Shown here piece after piece: positions 15,852 to 25,813 of a stretch of 64,000 nt of DNA. A program made the translations under genes and the position numbers. Every line of letters starts with the position of its first letter. Positions within the stretch are counted from its first letter, which is position 1. Source of the DNA: Chitinophaga pinensis (lineage in GTDB: Bacteria; Bacteroidota; Bacteroidia; NS11-12g; UBA9320); the NCBI GenBank assembly GCA_945907065.1, contig CAMDSC010000001.1, positions 253,059-317,058 of the forward strand. The letters run 5' to 3'. Under the pieces are notes generated by a model that was not told the DNA's origin, ran no database searches, and worked only from the letters and a program-made list of their open reading frames with translations.

Positions 15852-17801
15852 TTATTTAACCTGCATTTTTTTAGTAATACTGTATTGTTTGTTAGTTAAA
15901 GTGTAAAGGTATAATCCTGAAGTTAATCCATCAGCACTTATGCTTATTGAATGATTTCCAGCTGCATGATATCCCAATGATTCAGTTCGCATAACTTTCC
16001 CTGAAAGGTCGCTAACAGTAAGAGTTAAATCACTACCATCGCGCATGTATATTATTGCATTGGTTTCTGAATTAAATGGGTTAGGCTGGTTTTGGCTAAC
16101 AAAGAATATTTTAGGATCGGCTACAATTTTATTAACTGAAACAGGATCTCCTACTACGTTTCCTAAGATATCAGAAACAGGTATTGCTCTGTACATAATA
16201 CGGTTTTCATCATTAGGGTGAGTATTGCTGTTTCCATTATTTTGTAAGTTTGTTCCTGGTAAATCATCTTCCTGATAAATAAGGTGTAGATAATTATCGC
16301 AACGCTTAGCAGCGGATGCAAATACATTTTCTTTATTAGAAATTAATCCAAAAGCAGTAGCTGTAATGTTTTGACCAATAGTCCAAGTAACACCTCCATC
16401 TTTGGAATATGAAACATAGATATCGCGGAAGTTAGCATTAAAAGGGCTAATTGCTAATTCATGAGGTGCACTATAAACAACATATAAATTTCCATTAATA
16501 TCCATAGATGAAGAAGGGAAAGAAACAAGTGCGGTGGAACCATAGCGAGTGGCTGATGCTACACCACTTGGAAGGCTGCCGCTGGCAGTAAGAAACGATA
16601 TTGTTTCATTGGTTATATCCACTGTCCCGTTTTGGTCATAATCTTTGGCACGACCACATGTATTTGCACTATCAAAACCTTCAGCCCAATGCATAAGTTG
16701 TGCATCTCTTGGATAAAAACTATAACTATCATCAGTAGTATCTTCATCAGATACACGAGTTCTACCAAAGAAAACATGAATTTTATTGTCGTTACCTATA
16801 ATTATATCAAATGAACCATCAGCAGTTTTTTGAGGAGTAGCATTTGGAATAAATTTTTTCGTAAATGGAGAAAATGGAAATTCTTCAACAACCGTTCTTG
16901 TAAATGTATTTCCATTATTTGTTGATTTATAAAGTGCTACATCTTCCCCAGTTCCGCCTATTACTATCGCTACAATCGAATCTTTTACGTCAATAGCATA
17001 ATTATCGCCACCACCAGCAACTACTCGAGTTGAATCATAACCAGGAAGAGTAATAAATTGCTTATCCCAAGTTACACCTCCATCTGTTGAACGGCAATAT
17101 GTACTTGGGCTAGTTACTCCTTTTATTTTTACTAAAGGTATTCCATTAGCAACATCAGCAAAATAATTAGAAATTAAGTGAATTGTGTTTTTATTATTCG
17201 TAGCAGCTCTACCCCAAATAGCCACTTTGCTATTTTGCTGAAGAAGCACTGTGCTTTCACTTCCAAAGGTAGAATTTCCAACAGCAGTGTTTTTACTTAA
17301 AATCCAACCGCCGGTGGTAGAAACGTGCCCCATCACAAATTCATATTTTGTTCCTGCTTTTTCTAAAATTCCAATACTTGGCCATCCTGTACGTTGACTT
17401 TCCAAACGATTGTTAACAGGAGCAGGCCAAGTTGTCGAGGCTTTATGATTGTAACCAATTCCACGTGTAGGCCAATTAGCTTCACCTATAGGAGATGTAG
17501 TCCACACTGCAGAAACCTGACTTTCATCGTGTAAAATAACACGTCGGCCTACAGATGCATTGGTTTGAAGATCGTAGAATGTTTTACCTATCAATACGGC
17601 TGAGTATCCGGGGTGTTTTTTGTATAACTCAGGATTATAGGTAGCCCCTGATTTATATGGAAAAATAGATTGATCGGTACCTGAAAAGTTAGCTGAAATT
17701 GGCTGCGCTAAATTAACTTTTGGGTTAATAACAGTTGCGTTGTTTTGGGCAAACAAATATGCCGGTAGAATACTTAAAATTACTAGTAATTGTTTTTTCA
17801 T
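15852..17801 (-). CDS. Secreted Asp-box (BNR/sialidase-like) protein with T9SS type A sorting domain
   Basis: The 649-residue product has a signal peptide (MKKQLLVILSILPAYLFAQ) and a predicted beta-propeller region with Asp-box repeats: STDGGVTWDK, STNNGNTFTR and SKDGGVTWTI. These mark sialidase-like and BNR folds but are structural, not catalytic. No sialidase Arg triad could be confirmed. The C-terminal approximately 80 residues form a type A sorting domain (NQPNPFNSETNAII, LTSGLYLYTL). It should be exported through the outer membrane. The gene stands alone and ends at a hairpin terminator. Confidence 0.78.
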   Translation of the reverse strand: MKKQLLVILSILPAYLFAQNNATVINPKVNLAQPISANFSGTDQSIFPYKSGATYNPELYKKHPGYSAVLIGKTFYDLQTNASVGRRVILHDESQVSAVWTTSPIGEANWPTRGIGYNHKASTTWPAPVNNRLESQRTGWPSIGILEKAGTKYEFVMGHVSTTGGWILSKNTAVGNSTFGSESTVLLQQNSKVAIWGRAATNNKNTIHLISNYFADVANGIPLVKIKGVTSPSTYCRSTDGGVTWDKQFITLPGYDSTRVVAGGGDNYAIDVKDSIVAIVIGGTGEDVALYKSTNNGNTFTRTVVEEFPFSPFTKKFIPNATPQKTADGSFDIIIGNDNKIHVFFGRTRVSDEDTTDDSYSFYPRDAQLMHWAEGFDSANTCGRAKDYDQNGTVDITNETISFLTASGSLPSGVASATRYGSTALVSFPSSSMDINGNLYVVYSAPHELAISPFNANFRDIYVSYSKDGGVTWTIGQNITATAFGLISNKENVFASAAKRCDNYLHLIYQEDDLPGTNLQNNGNSNTHPNDENRIMYRAIPVSDILGNVVGDPVSVNKIVADPKIFFVSQNQPNPFNSETNAIIYMRDGSDLTLTVSDLSGKVMRTESLGYHAAGNHSISISADGLTSGLYLYTLTNKQYSITKKMQVK

Positions 17802-17948
17802 TATTTATCTATATTTAAGCAGCAAAAAAACAATTTTTTATTTAAAAGTAAGGCATAAGTTGATAAAAGGAGTTATTTATTAAGAAAAGAAAAAAATTAT
17901 TTACAATAAAGTGAAGAGGTTTTTATTAAAACCATGTTTCTTTGCAAA

Positions 17949-18482
17949 ATGGAATTAAAAGACGTAGTATCAGTTGCAGGTAAACCAGGTTTACACAAGA
18001 TTATTGGAAAAGGAGCATCAGGGTTGGTTTTGGAAGCATTGGATGCGAGTGCAAAACGTACAATTACACCTCTTTCTCAAAAAGTTTCAATACTTGAAGA
18101 TATATCTGTATATACTACCGAAGGTGATGTTAAGCTTGGGGAAATATTTGTTAAAATAGAGGAAATAGATAAGGCTGGAAATATGGTATTACTTGCTAAA
18201 GATGCTTCTGGTGAAAATATTAAAAAATGGCTTGAAAATATTTTGCCAAATTTTGATAAAGAAAGAGTTTATAATTCTGATATACAAAAAATGAGCAATT
18301 GGTATGGTTTATTAAAGGGCAAAGTTGATTTTAGCGCTAAGTCTGAAAGCGATGAAGCCGAAAAGACAGAAAAAGGCGATACTAAATCCAAAACGATTAA
18401 ACCTATAAAAAAGGTGGAAGCAAAAGCTAAGACATCCAAAGGAGTTACTAAAACTTCTATTACTAGTAGAAAAATGAGCTAA
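17949..18482 (+). CDS. DUF5606 family protein
   Basis: A cytoplasmic protein of 177 residues. The N-terminal approximately 130 residues match DUF5606, recognisable from the ELKDVVSVAGKPGLHKI start, the SQKVSILEDISVYTT block and NWYGLLKG near residue 120. The C-terminal tail is low-complexity and Lys-rich. The domain has no established function; it is widespread in Bacteroidota. I placed the start at ATG 17949 rather than 17934 because family members begin directly with this block. Confidence 0.75.
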   Translation: MELKDVVSVAGKPGLHKIIGKGASGLVLEALDASAKRTITPLSQKVSILEDISVYTTEGDVKLGEIFVKIEEIDKAGNMVLLAKDASGENIKKWLENILPNFDKERVYNSDIQKMSNWYGLLKGKVDFSAKSESDEAEKTEKGDTKSKTIKPIKKVEAKAKTSKGVTKTSITSRKMS

Positions 18483-18618
18483 TTTTAGTAGTAATTATTT
18501 TTCCAATTTCTTGTAGATCGTCAGCATAAAGTGGGCATATGAGTTAACGGCAAATAAAATTACAACAAACAATGATATTGGTTTTCGAATTCGATTTATT
18601 TAAAAAAAAGTGAGAAAA

Positions 18619-19434
18619 TTAGTATTGCTCTGAAGCATTCGGAAAATCTTGTGATTTTACATCGTCGATATATTTTCCAACGGCATTGGTTATTTCGTCA
18701 TGCAGGTTTAGGTAGCGTCTTAAAAAGCGGGGATTAAATTCTTTGGTCATACCCAGCATGTCATGTAGCACAAGTACTTGCCCATCCACACCGCCACCTG
18801 CTCCAATTCCAATTACAGGGATTTTTAAGGTTTTGGCTACTTTCTCAGCCAACTTAGCCGGAATTTTTTCCAGTACCAAAGCAAAACAACCAGCTTCTTC
18901 CAATAATTTGGCGTCATGCAATAGTTTTTCAGCTTCTTTTTCTTCTTTAGCCCTTACATTGTAAGTTCCAAATTTAAAAATGGATTGTGGCGTTAATCCT
19001 AAATGACCCATCACTGGTATTCCTGCGGTTAATATTCGTTTTACCGAATCTACAACTTCTTCCCCACCTTCGAGTTTTATGGCATGCGCTCCTGCCTCCT
19101 TCATTATTCGTATCGATGACTCAAGGGCATTTTTGCTGTTACCCTGATACGAACCGAAAGGTAAATCACAAACTACCAATGCGCGTTTTGTGGCTCTTAC
19201 CACAGATTGAGCGTGGTAGATCATCTGATCCAGGGTTATTGGCAATGTGGAAATGTGACCCGCCATTACATTGGATGCTGAATCTCCAACCAATATAATA
19301 TCAATGCCTGCTCCATCTACAATTAATGCAAATGTATAATCGTAAGCTGTAAGCATTGAAATTTTAACACCTGCTTCCTTCATTTCAATGAGGGTGTTGG
19401 TTGTTATTTTCTTTAATTCGGTATAATGACTCAT
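18619..19434 (-). CDS. panB: 3-methyl-2-oxobutanoate hydroxymethyltransferase PanB
   Basis: PanB adds a hydroxymethyl group from methylene-tetrahydrofolate to 2-oxoisovalerate, giving ketopantoate, the first committed step of pantothenate and coenzyme A synthesis. The 271-residue length is normal. Visible family blocks are [26 protein letters not shown] (metal-binding Asp), [18 protein letters not shown] and [10 protein letters not shown]. It is a single gene here, without panC or panD nearby. Confidence 0.95.
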   Translation of the reverse strand: MSHYTELKKITTNTLIEMKEAGVKISMLTAYDYTFALIVDGAGIDIILVGDSASNVMAGHISTLPITLDQMIYHAQSVVRATKRALVVCDLPFGSYQGNSKNALESSIRIMKEAGAHAIKLEGGEEVVDSVKRILTAGIPVMGHLGLTPQSIFKFGTYNVRAKEEKEAEKLLHDAKLLEEAGCFALVLEKIPAKLAEKVAKTLKIPVIGIGAGGGVDGQVLVLHDMLGMTKEFNPRFLRRYLNLHDEITNAVGKYIDDVKSQDFPNASEQY

Positions 19435-19629
19435 GGTTTTATTTTTTAAAGGGTTTTAATGGTCTAAATTTTTGCAACGCTATTCATTATTTGGAACATT
19501 GAATTGTAAAACTTGCCCGTTATTTTATAAACTTATATAATTAATTGTCAAACGGTCAAAATTAATCCTAAAATTAACCTCATTTTTGCAAACTTCTTAA
19601 TCACAAAACTAAGTTTATTTAATATATAA

Positions 19630-20661
19630 ATGTCAAAACTCTGGAAACTGCTTGTCATAAGTTTTAGCCTATGGTCGTGTAATAATGAAATAAAGATTGC
19701 TGCTCCATGGAAAGAAACTATTGTAGTTTATGGGTTATTAGATCCTGCAGCTTCAGTGAATTATATTCGTATTCAAAAGGCTTTTCTTGATCCTGAAGGA
19801 AATGCTTTTCAGTTTGTGCAAATAAATGATTCCATTTATCCAACTAATTTGGAGGTTAAATTATTCGTTAGAAAAAATGGGGCCATTATCGACACATTAT
19901 TTCCTCAACTAGTGAATGGCGATAATGAAGGAATAAAAAAGGATACAGGTCTTTTTTCAAGTTCACCTAACTATTTATATAAAATTTCAGATCGTATATT
20001 TGATTCACGGCTAATATCAGGAGGAATGGAAGATTATGAATACGAATTGAAAGTGAAAAACAAAGGGACCGGTTATGAGTGTTCAGCCAAAACCTACACC
20101 ACTGGATTGCTGGAGGCATTGGCTCCTGTAAGTCCTGGTTCAAAAGATATTACAATAAATGATAAAGCTAATTCCTATATATCGGTTTATTATCGCGAGG
20201 GGCGATTTGTTAAAACATATGATATGATTATTCGCTTTTGGTATAAAGAAACTCTAAATAGCGATACAAGTAATAAAACCATAAAATCGATTGACTGGAG
20301 TATCGTTAAAAATAAACCAACAAAAACGATAAAAGGTTACGAAACTCAATTGTTTGCCATTTCGGGCAGTTTTTTTTACGAAATTCTTAATTCCACTATT
20401 AAACCAAATGCTTCTGTAAAGCGTGATGCACTCTATTGTGATGTTGAATATTATGGTGCGGGAGAAGACCTTTATACTTTTATTCAGGTAAACCAACCTT
20501 CGATTGGTATCATTCAAAAGAAGCCTGAATACAGTAATATCTCAAATGGGTTAGGCATATTTTCTTCCAGATATATTACCACACTAAAAAAAGTGCCTAT
20601 GAGCCCTGAAATGAAATTAGTACTTAAAAACTCCTTATACACTAAGGATTTGAATTTTTAA
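19630..20661 (+). CDS. Lipoprotein of unknown function (DUF4249-like)
   Basis: The 343-residue protein begins with a lipoprotein signal (SFSLWSC, lipid Cys near residue 17). The rest is beta-rich and begins with a short Ig-like strand pattern (IVVYGLLDPAASVNYIRIQ) reminiscent of DUF4249 outer-membrane lipoproteins, although the match is weak. No enzyme motif is visible. It is probably attached to the periplasmic or outer face of the outer membrane. A second, smaller lipoprotein gene follows after 101 bases. Confidence 0.6.
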   Translation: MSKLWKLLVISFSLWSCNNEIKIAAPWKETIVVYGLLDPAASVNYIRIQKAFLDPEGNAFQFVQINDSIYPTNLEVKLFVRKNGAIIDTLFPQLVNGDNEGIKKDTGLFSSSPNYLYKISDRIFDSRLISGGMEDYEYELKVKNKGTGYECSAKTYTTGLLEALAPVSPGSKDITINDKANSYISVYYREGRFVKTYDMIIRFWYKETLNSDTSNKTIKSIDWSIVKNKPTKTIKGYETQLFAISGSFFYEILNSTIKPNASVKRDALYCDVEYYGAGEDLYTFIQVNQPSIGIIQKKPEYSNISNGLGIFSSRYITTLKKVPMSPEMKLVLKNSLYTKDLNF

Positions 20662-20762
20662 TACATCTTTTAACATTCCAGGCCGTTTTTATAACATTTA
20701 TTTGTAATGCAATAATTTTTTATTATAATTTCGAATAAATATTAAATTTAATAGAGAAAATT

Positions 20763-21320
20763 ATGAAGAAGAATTATTTACTAGCTATGATTGTTGCTTT
20801 GATTTTTACATCGTGCAGCAAAACTGAAGATTTGATTATCCCTGCAACCGGAAACCAAACCGAATCAGGTGTTTTAAACAAAAAAAGCAAAGTTATTGAA
20901 GTTGAAGGGACTTTAACTTACAAAAAAAGTAGTTCTGATAACGTAAGTTGTGGTGATCATTGGAGCGAAGGTTATGTAACTGATGGAAGTTATTTGGCAA
21001 CCGGCAAATTGGAAGGACTTGGTAATCTCACTTCTCCATCAAAGGCATGGGTTAATTTTCCAGGAGGAGGAACAATACATGTGGGTTATGTGTGCAGCTC
21101 ATTCAAGCTAAATGAAGGCAAGGGGAATGAAATATTTTTAACCATTGATAGTTATGATTTAGGGTTTGTTTCTTCTACTTTGGCCGTAGGTAATTGCAAT
21201 ATTAATATTGCTGGTGGCACAGGGAAATATCAATATGCCACAGGAAGTTTAACAGGTTATGTTGAAAATCCGCTTAATGGTTCATTTACTTTAAAATTAG
21301 AAGGCGAAGTTAGTTACTAA
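20763..21320 (+). CDS. Small lipoprotein of unknown function
   Basis: A 185-residue lipoprotein with a clear lipobox (ALIFTSC). The mature part is Gly-rich and beta-strand-rich, with four Cys residues and repeated patterns such as SYLATGKLEGLGN and YQYATGSLTGYV. That is compatible with a small barrel of the allene-oxide-cyclase/dirigent shape, but this is only a shape guess. It ends just before a rho-independent terminator. Confidence 0.6.
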   Translation: MKKNYLLAMIVALIFTSCSKTEDLIIPATGNQTESGVLNKKSKVIEVEGTLTYKKSSSDNVSCGDHWSEGYVTDGSYLATGKLEGLGNLTSPSKAWVNFPGGGTIHVGYVCSSFKLNEGKGNEIFLTIDSYDLGFVSSTLAVGNCNINIAGGTGKYQYATGSLTGYVENPLNGSFTLKLEGEVSY

Positions 21321-21348
21321 AAAATTATACAACTTATTATTAACAACA

Positions 21349-21376
21349 AAGCCGTTCCATTTGGACGGCTTTTCTT
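21349..21376 (+). terminator. Rho-independent terminator between convergent genes
   Basis: A stem AAGCCGT...ACGGCTT with additional CCA/TGG pairs around a short loop and one unpaired T, followed by TTTTCTTTT. It separates the small lipoprotein (plus strand) from the convergent DUF1573 gene and may serve both. Confidence 0.75.
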
Positions 21377-21384
21377 TTGTAACA

Positions 21385-22086
21385 CTATTCCTTAATTTTC
21401 TTCATCCAATATTTTAACCGTTTCTTTTTCAACAGTTCTTTTTTTAGGAGAATAGCGGATTGTTCCTGAAGGTTTTTATCCAAAGCATTTACCAATATTA
21501 TATTGTTTTCATAGCTTGTCCAAAGGTTTTCATACAATGTGCGGTCGGAATCTTTAATAATACGTTTCACCACCAAGTCAGCTTCTGATATGGTTCCATT
21601 AAATCCTTTTTTATTAAGGATTTTTAGCGGAATCATTAATTGGTTGTAGCTTTTATAATAAGCTAATTTAAAAGGATTATAAGATACAGAGTCCACAATT
21701 ACTTTAAAACTGGAATCAGTAATAATATTGGCATAAATAAGTAGTCCAATTAAAGGATCGGTTGAATTATTTATAATATTTACACCTTTCGCAACCGGTC
21801 CGTTTTTATTAGCTGAGTTAAATTCAATATATATTGAAGCTGTATCGCCTGGAAGCAATTCTTTTTTTGACCAAATAGGAGCGGTGCACCCACAGGTAAC
21901 TGACACATAAGAAATAAGAAACGGCTGGTTTCCAATATTTTTGTAATGAAATCTGAAAGGATTTATGGTGCCTTCCAGTATGGTTCCAAAATCTACTTTT
22001 TTTGTATCAAACTCAACATTGGGTTGGGCAATACCACTAATAGCGCAAAAGGCTATGCAAAGGGTGTATATAATTTTTGTAATCAT
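21385..22086 (-). CDS. DUF1573 domain exported protein
   Basis: The 233-residue product has a signal peptide (MITKIIYTLCIAFCAISG) and then a DUF1573 domain: VDFGTILEG, FHYKNIGNQPFLISYV and the hallmark VTCGCTAPIW. DUF1573 is an Ig-like domain common in Bacteroidota periplasmic proteins; its function is not established. The C-terminal approximately 100 residues are unassigned and end in a basic tail. It diverges from the enoyl-CoA hydratase gene with only 12 bases between start codons, so the two promoters must overlap coding sequence. Confidence 0.78.
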   Translation of the reverse strand: MITKIIYTLCIAFCAISGIAQPNVEFDTKKVDFGTILEGTINPFRFHYKNIGNQPFLISYVSVTCGCTAPIWSKKELLPGDTASIYIEFNSANKNGPVAKGVNIINNSTDPLIGLLIYANIITDSSFKVIVDSVSYNPFKLAYYKSYNQLMIPLKILNKKGFNGTISEADLVVKRIIKDSDRTLYENLWTSYENNIILVNALDKNLQEQSAILLKKELLKKKRLKYWMKKIKE

Positions 22087-22094
22087 TACTTTTG
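22087..22094 (+). promoter_or_regulatory. Predicted -7 box (TACTTTTG) of the enoyl-CoA hydratase gene
   Basis: An exact TAnnTTTG box ends five bases before the ATG at 22099. Transcription would begin at or next to the start codon, implying a leaderless or near-leaderless message. A clear -33 element is not visible. Confidence 0.4.
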
Positions 22095-22098
22095 TCGG

Positions 22099-22854
22099 AT
22101 GGAAGCAGCAAATATACTTGTAAGCATAAACGAGATCAAGAAAACAGCGATTGTTACACTGAACAGACCCAAAGAGTTAAATGCTTTAAGTTATGACTTT
22201 CTAAATGAACTGAATGTTGCTTTGCATGCCCTTGATAAAAATGATTCTGTAAATTGCATAATACTTACCGGTTCTACCAAGGCATTTGCTGCCGGAGCAG
22301 ATATAAAAGCCTTGGCCGAGCAAGGCCCCATTGGTATTTGGAAAATGGATATGTATGGCCTTTGGCAAAGTCTTAAACAAGTAAAAAAACCAGTAATAGC
22401 TGCTGTGGCAGGGTTTGCTCTTGGTGGTGGCTGCGAACTAGCCATGATTTGTGATATGATTATAGCTACTGAAAATGCACAGTTTGGTCAACCTGAAATT
22501 AAACTTGGTATTATGCCGGGAGCCGGTGGAACCCAACGGTTACCAAAATTGGTTGGAAAAAATAAAGCCATGGAAATGGTTTTAACCGGTAATTTTATTT
22601 CGGCAGATGAAGCATATAGAATAGGCTTAGTAAATAAAGTGGTACCAACCGAAATGCTAATGCTGGAATCTGAAACTATGGCTAACCTGATTGCTTCACA
22701 ATCTACTATTGCGGTGCAAATGGCAAAGGAAAGCATTCTGAAATCGTTTGAAATGACCCTCAATGACGGCCTTGCTTTTGAACGGCGAAATTATATGGCT
22801 TGCTTTGATACTCCCGAGCAAAAGGAAAAAATGAAAGCTTTTTTGGATAAGTAG
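22099..22854 (+). CDS. Enoyl-CoA hydratase/isomerase family protein
   Basis: A crotonase-fold enzyme of 251 residues that hydrates trans-2-enoyl-CoA in beta-oxidation or related pathways. It has the oxyanion block AFAAGADIKALAEQG, then GFALGGGCELAMICD and FGQPEIKLGIMPGAGGTQRL, with both Glu residues expected of an active hydratase. The frame is open further upstream, but the extension overlaps DUF1573 on the other strand; ATG 22099 gives the normal N-terminus and has a -7 box just before it. No other beta-oxidation gene is adjacent. Confidence 0.9.
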   Translation: MEAANILVSINEIKKTAIVTLNRPKELNALSYDFLNELNVALHALDKNDSVNCIILTGSTKAFAAGADIKALAEQGPIGIWKMDMYGLWQSLKQVKKPVIAAVAGFALGGGCELAMICDMIIATENAQFGQPEIKLGIMPGAGGTQRLPKLVGKNKAMEMVLTGNFISADEAYRIGLVNKVVPTEMLMLESETMANLIASQSTIAVQMAKESILKSFEMTLNDGLAFERRNYMACFDTPEQKEKMKAFLDK

Positions 22855-22856
22855 CT

Positions 22857-23816
22857 TCAAACCGTAATCACCACATTCCCTATTTTTTGTGCCAGTTCCA
22901 CATATTTGGTGGCTTCTACTATTTCTTCCAAAGGGTAGGTTCGGTCTATTACTGCCTTGTAATTTCCTGATTCTATTAAGTCTTTAAAATATTCAATATC
23001 CTTTTGGCTATCGGTAGGGATGGGGAATTTTACTTTTTTACCACCAAAAATGGGAGTGAGGAGTGCTAAAAAAATATTTTGCGACAAATAGCCCAATTCC
23101 GTTGAAAAATAAACACCGCCCGGTTTTAGTATTTTTTTGCATTTAAAAAAAGAGCTTTTGCCCACGCAATCCAATACCACGTCAAAGGTTTGCCCACATT
23201 TTGTAAAATCCTCTTTGGTGTAATCTATCACCTCATTAGCTCCCAAGGATTTTATTAATTCAAAGTTTGGGGTGGTGCACACCGCTATAATGGTTGCACC
23301 GTAATGCTTTGCAAGTTGAACACATGCCGAACCAATAGACCCTGTGGCTCCATTGATAAGTATACTGGGGCGATTGGTAAAATCTATTTTTCGGATAAGG
23401 TTCATTCCCAACATCAATCCATCGCAAACGGCCGCTGCTTCCTCGTAACTCATATTACTTGGTTTAGCCGCTATCGATTTAGTTTCAGCAAGGCAAATGT
23501 ATTGGGCATGGGTTCCAAAATTGTAGGTGCTAAGGCCAAAAACCGAGTCACCAACTTTAAATTTTTTTACATATTTTCCTATGTTTTCTACCTCACCGGC
23601 CAGCTCACTTCCTAGTATGGTTCGCTTGGGTTTAAAAAGGCCACTGATTATTCTCACAATGAAATATTCAGGTTTGCGAAATCCACAATCGGTGCGGTTT
23701 ACCGTGGTGGCATTAATTTTTATAAGAACCTCATTGTCTTTAGGCGTTGGTTTTTCTACATCCTTTATTTGTAAAACCTCCGGAGGGCCATATTGGGTAT
23801 ATACACTGGCTTTCAT
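22857..23816 (-). CDS. Zinc-independent NAD(P)-dependent alcohol dehydrogenase / quinone oxidoreductase (MDR family)
   Basis: A 319-residue medium-chain reductase with an N-terminal GroES-like domain (INATTVNRTDCGFRKPE, GSELAGEVENIG) and a Rossmann domain (ILINGATGSIGSACVQLAK, SLGANEVIDYT). The structural zinc Cys cluster of classical alcohol dehydrogenases is absent, placing it in the quinone oxidoreductase-like branch. Likely NADPH-dependent reduction of an unsaturated carbonyl or quinone; the substrate is unknown. It overlaps the upstream membrane protein gene as TAATG. Confidence 0.85.
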   Translation of the reverse strand: MKASVYTQYGPPEVLQIKDVEKPTPKDNEVLIKINATTVNRTDCGFRKPEYFIVRIISGLFKPKRTILGSELAGEVENIGKYVKKFKVGDSVFGLSTYNFGTHAQYICLAETKSIAAKPSNMSYEEAAAVCDGLMLGMNLIRKIDFTNRPSILINGATGSIGSACVQLAKHYGATIIAVCTTPNFELIKSLGANEVIDYTKEDFTKCGQTFDVVLDCVGKSSFFKCKKILKPGGVYFSTELGYLSQNIFLALLTPIFGGKKVKFPIPTDSQKDIEYFKDLIESGNYKAVIDRTYPLEEIVEATKYVELAQKIGNVVITV

Positions 23817-24232
23817 TATGATCTTTTTTTCATTGCCAATTTTGCCCCAAAATATGCCATTGGAATATACGCACCTATTATATCGGTAATTCTAAACCAA
23901 AGTGGCGAAGGCAGTGCCATAACCATCTGTATTCCTCCTGCTGAGAAAATAACACCAATAGCCAAAGCGAGTCTTAATTTGTGGCTGACTGCAATAAGTG
24001 CTGTTATCAGTGCTCCAGCAAGTGTGCCCAATGCATGGGCTAAAAAAGGCATTAAAAAATGTTTAGGTTCAAACAAATGGATGGTGGCCTTTAAGCCTTC
24101 CATGGTGGCAACATCAGCGCCATCGGGTGGTGGAATAATAGAGCCGCTAATGGTTATAATTCCCATATTGACGGAAGCTCCAATAGCAATACCGGCTATT
24201 ACAGCTAATACATTTCTTAAAATTGGATTCAT
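23816..24232 (-). CDS. Four-helix membrane protein of unknown function
   Basis: A 138-residue hydrophobic protein with about four membrane helices and a short charged loop after helix one (SIIPPPDGADVATMEGLKA). I recognise the general type (small Bacteroidota membrane proteins with a PPPxGxD loop) but no named function. Its stop codon overlaps the start of the oxidoreductase gene (TAATG), so the two are almost certainly co-transcribed and translationally coupled. Confidence 0.7.
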   Translation of the reverse strand: MNPILRNVLAVIAGIAIGASVNMGIITISGSIIPPPDGADVATMEGLKATIHLFEPKHFLMPFLAHALGTLAGALITALIAVSHKLRLALAIGVIFSAGGIQMVMALPSPLWFRITDIIGAYIPMAYFGAKLAMKKRS

Positions 24233-24302
24233 TTTAGGCTAGTTTTATTTTTATTTTTTTCAAAAATATCTTTTTTCAAAAGCTTTTAAAGTTATTATCT
24301 AT

Positions 24303-25676
24303 CTATAACTCCACCACCTTTATCTTTACACTATTCAATCTTATAAAACTCCGTATCAAATCATTGGCATCAGGATACCAAGGATTTTGTTTTATTATGT
24401 CCCTTATTTCATCAGAGGAGGCAAACTGGCTGTGGTTGTCAATGTAACCATAACCGCAGTATTTGCCGTTTTCTACCAAAATAACGGAGCGTTCTTCAAA
24501 ATTTCGGCCGCGGTCTATCACTATAAAACTGGTGTGAGGAAACTTAAATTGGTTTAAAATTTTAGTAACCCGCTTGTTGTAGGTTTCCGGTACTTCCTTT
24601 TTTGAACATATCCCATAGCATTTTTTTAGCTGGTGGTGGTCGCATACCGAGTCATAACTTGTAAGATTGCAGTACCTTAAACAAAGGGTATGTTCCTCTA
24701 TCCATTGGTCGAGCCGTTCGCGGGCCGATGAATAATTGACAAACGACAGTAAGGTGTTTTTTGACTTTTCGGCTTCCACAATTTTAAGGTTCAAAATTCC
24801 GGTTTCATCCATATAGGCATCAATGCTATGGGTAAAACTATCGGATTTTCGCATTCGGTTGTACGGCGGTTTATGCTTTTTTAGCTCCTCCGATTCATGC
24901 AGCAGGGCTATTAATTCGCTGCCGGTTTCTACAAAATCTACATTGTACAAATCGTTCAGCATTTTTTTGCCTTTCTTTTCTTTGGTATTAAAATGGCTCA
25001 AGGCGCGGTTATACATATTAACGCTTTTGCCAATGTAAATAATATTTCCTTCCTGGTCCAGAAAGTAATATACGCCACAGGATTCGGGCATTTTATTTAG
25101 GATGTATTGTTTTATTTTATCAATCCGCCGCACCATCAGGTCATCCACTCCCTTATTTTTATAAATTGGGTTGGTGCTTTTTGCTTGCAGTAAAATATCA
25201 AACAGTTTGGCAGTGGCCACTGCATCTCCTTCAGCCCGATGCCGGGCTTCGTTTGGTATTCCCAGCGATTCGCAAAGATTGCCCAAGCTATAGGAGGCCT
25301 TTCCGGGTAATAATTTTCTACTCAATCGCACGGTACATAAGGTATCGCGCTTGTACACATAGCCCAAAGATGCAAATTCATCCTTTATAAATCCATAATC
25401 AAACTGCACATTGTGGGCTATAAAAACTTTGCCCTCGGTCATTTCCAATATTTTTTTGGCTACTTCATGAAATTTTGGTGCATCGGCTACCATTTCGTTG
25501 GTAATGCCTGATAGTTTGGTATAAAAATACCCGATTGGGCATTCGGGATTGATGAGTGAGCTAAATTTATCTACCACAGTTAACCCATCATGAATAACCA
25601 CACAGATATCAATAATTCGGCCTTTTCTAAACTCAAATTTTCCTCCGCAGGTTTCTATATCAATAATGGCGAACAT
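24303..25676 (-). CDS. DEDDh exonuclease fused to a GIY-YIG (UvrC-like) nuclease domain
   Basis: The 457-residue protein joins two nuclease modules. Residues about 1-170 are a DnaQ-like 3'-5' exonuclease: FAIIDIETCGG (Asp, Glu), VFIAHNVQFDYGFI (Asp) and HRAEGDAVATAKLF (His, Asp) complete the DEDDh set. Residues about 195-280 are a GIY-YIG domain like the UvrC/Cho N-terminus: GVYYFLDQEGNIIYIGKS and the Glu in ELIALLHESEELKK. The C-terminal 170 residues are unassigned and include a Cys-rich stretch, CNLTSYDSVCDHHQLKKC. Similar fusions occur in actinobacteria and Bacteroidota; a repair or nick-processing role is likely. Confidence 0.85.
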   Translation of the reverse strand: MFAIIDIETCGGKFEFRKGRIIDICVVIHDGLTVVDKFSSLINPECPIGYFYTKLSGITNEMVADAPKFHEVAKKILEMTEGKVFIAHNVQFDYGFIKDEFASLGYVYKRDTLCTVRLSRKLLPGKASYSLGNLCESLGIPNEARHRAEGDAVATAKLFDILLQAKSTNPIYKNKGVDDLMVRRIDKIKQYILNKMPESCGVYYFLDQEGNIIYIGKSVNMYNRALSHFNTKEKKGKKMLNDLYNVDFVETGSELIALLHESEELKKHKPPYNRMRKSDSFTHSIDAYMDETGILNLKIVEAEKSKNTLLSFVNYSSARERLDQWIEEHTLCLRYCNLTSYDSVCDHHQLKKCYGICSKKEVPETYNKRVTKILNQFKFPHTSFIVIDRGRNFEERSVILVENGKYCGYGYIDNHSQFASSDEIRDIIKQNPWYPDANDLIRSFIRLNSVKIKVVEL

Positions 25677-25813
25677 TTTCTTTTACAAAAATCGTTAAAA
25701 GAAAAAGGAATAATTAGGGGAGTGTATTAAAAATGGTTTGTTTTTTTGAAAGACTTTAAAAAAGGTGACCATGACGATTGGCAGGGGAGGAATGATTAAT
25801 TTCTAAAAAAAAA

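Noticed and set aside
21946..22098. N-terminal extension of the enoyl-CoA hydratase frame
   Set aside because: It overlaps the DUF1573 gene on the other strand and reads as nonsense relative to the family; ATG 22099 fits.
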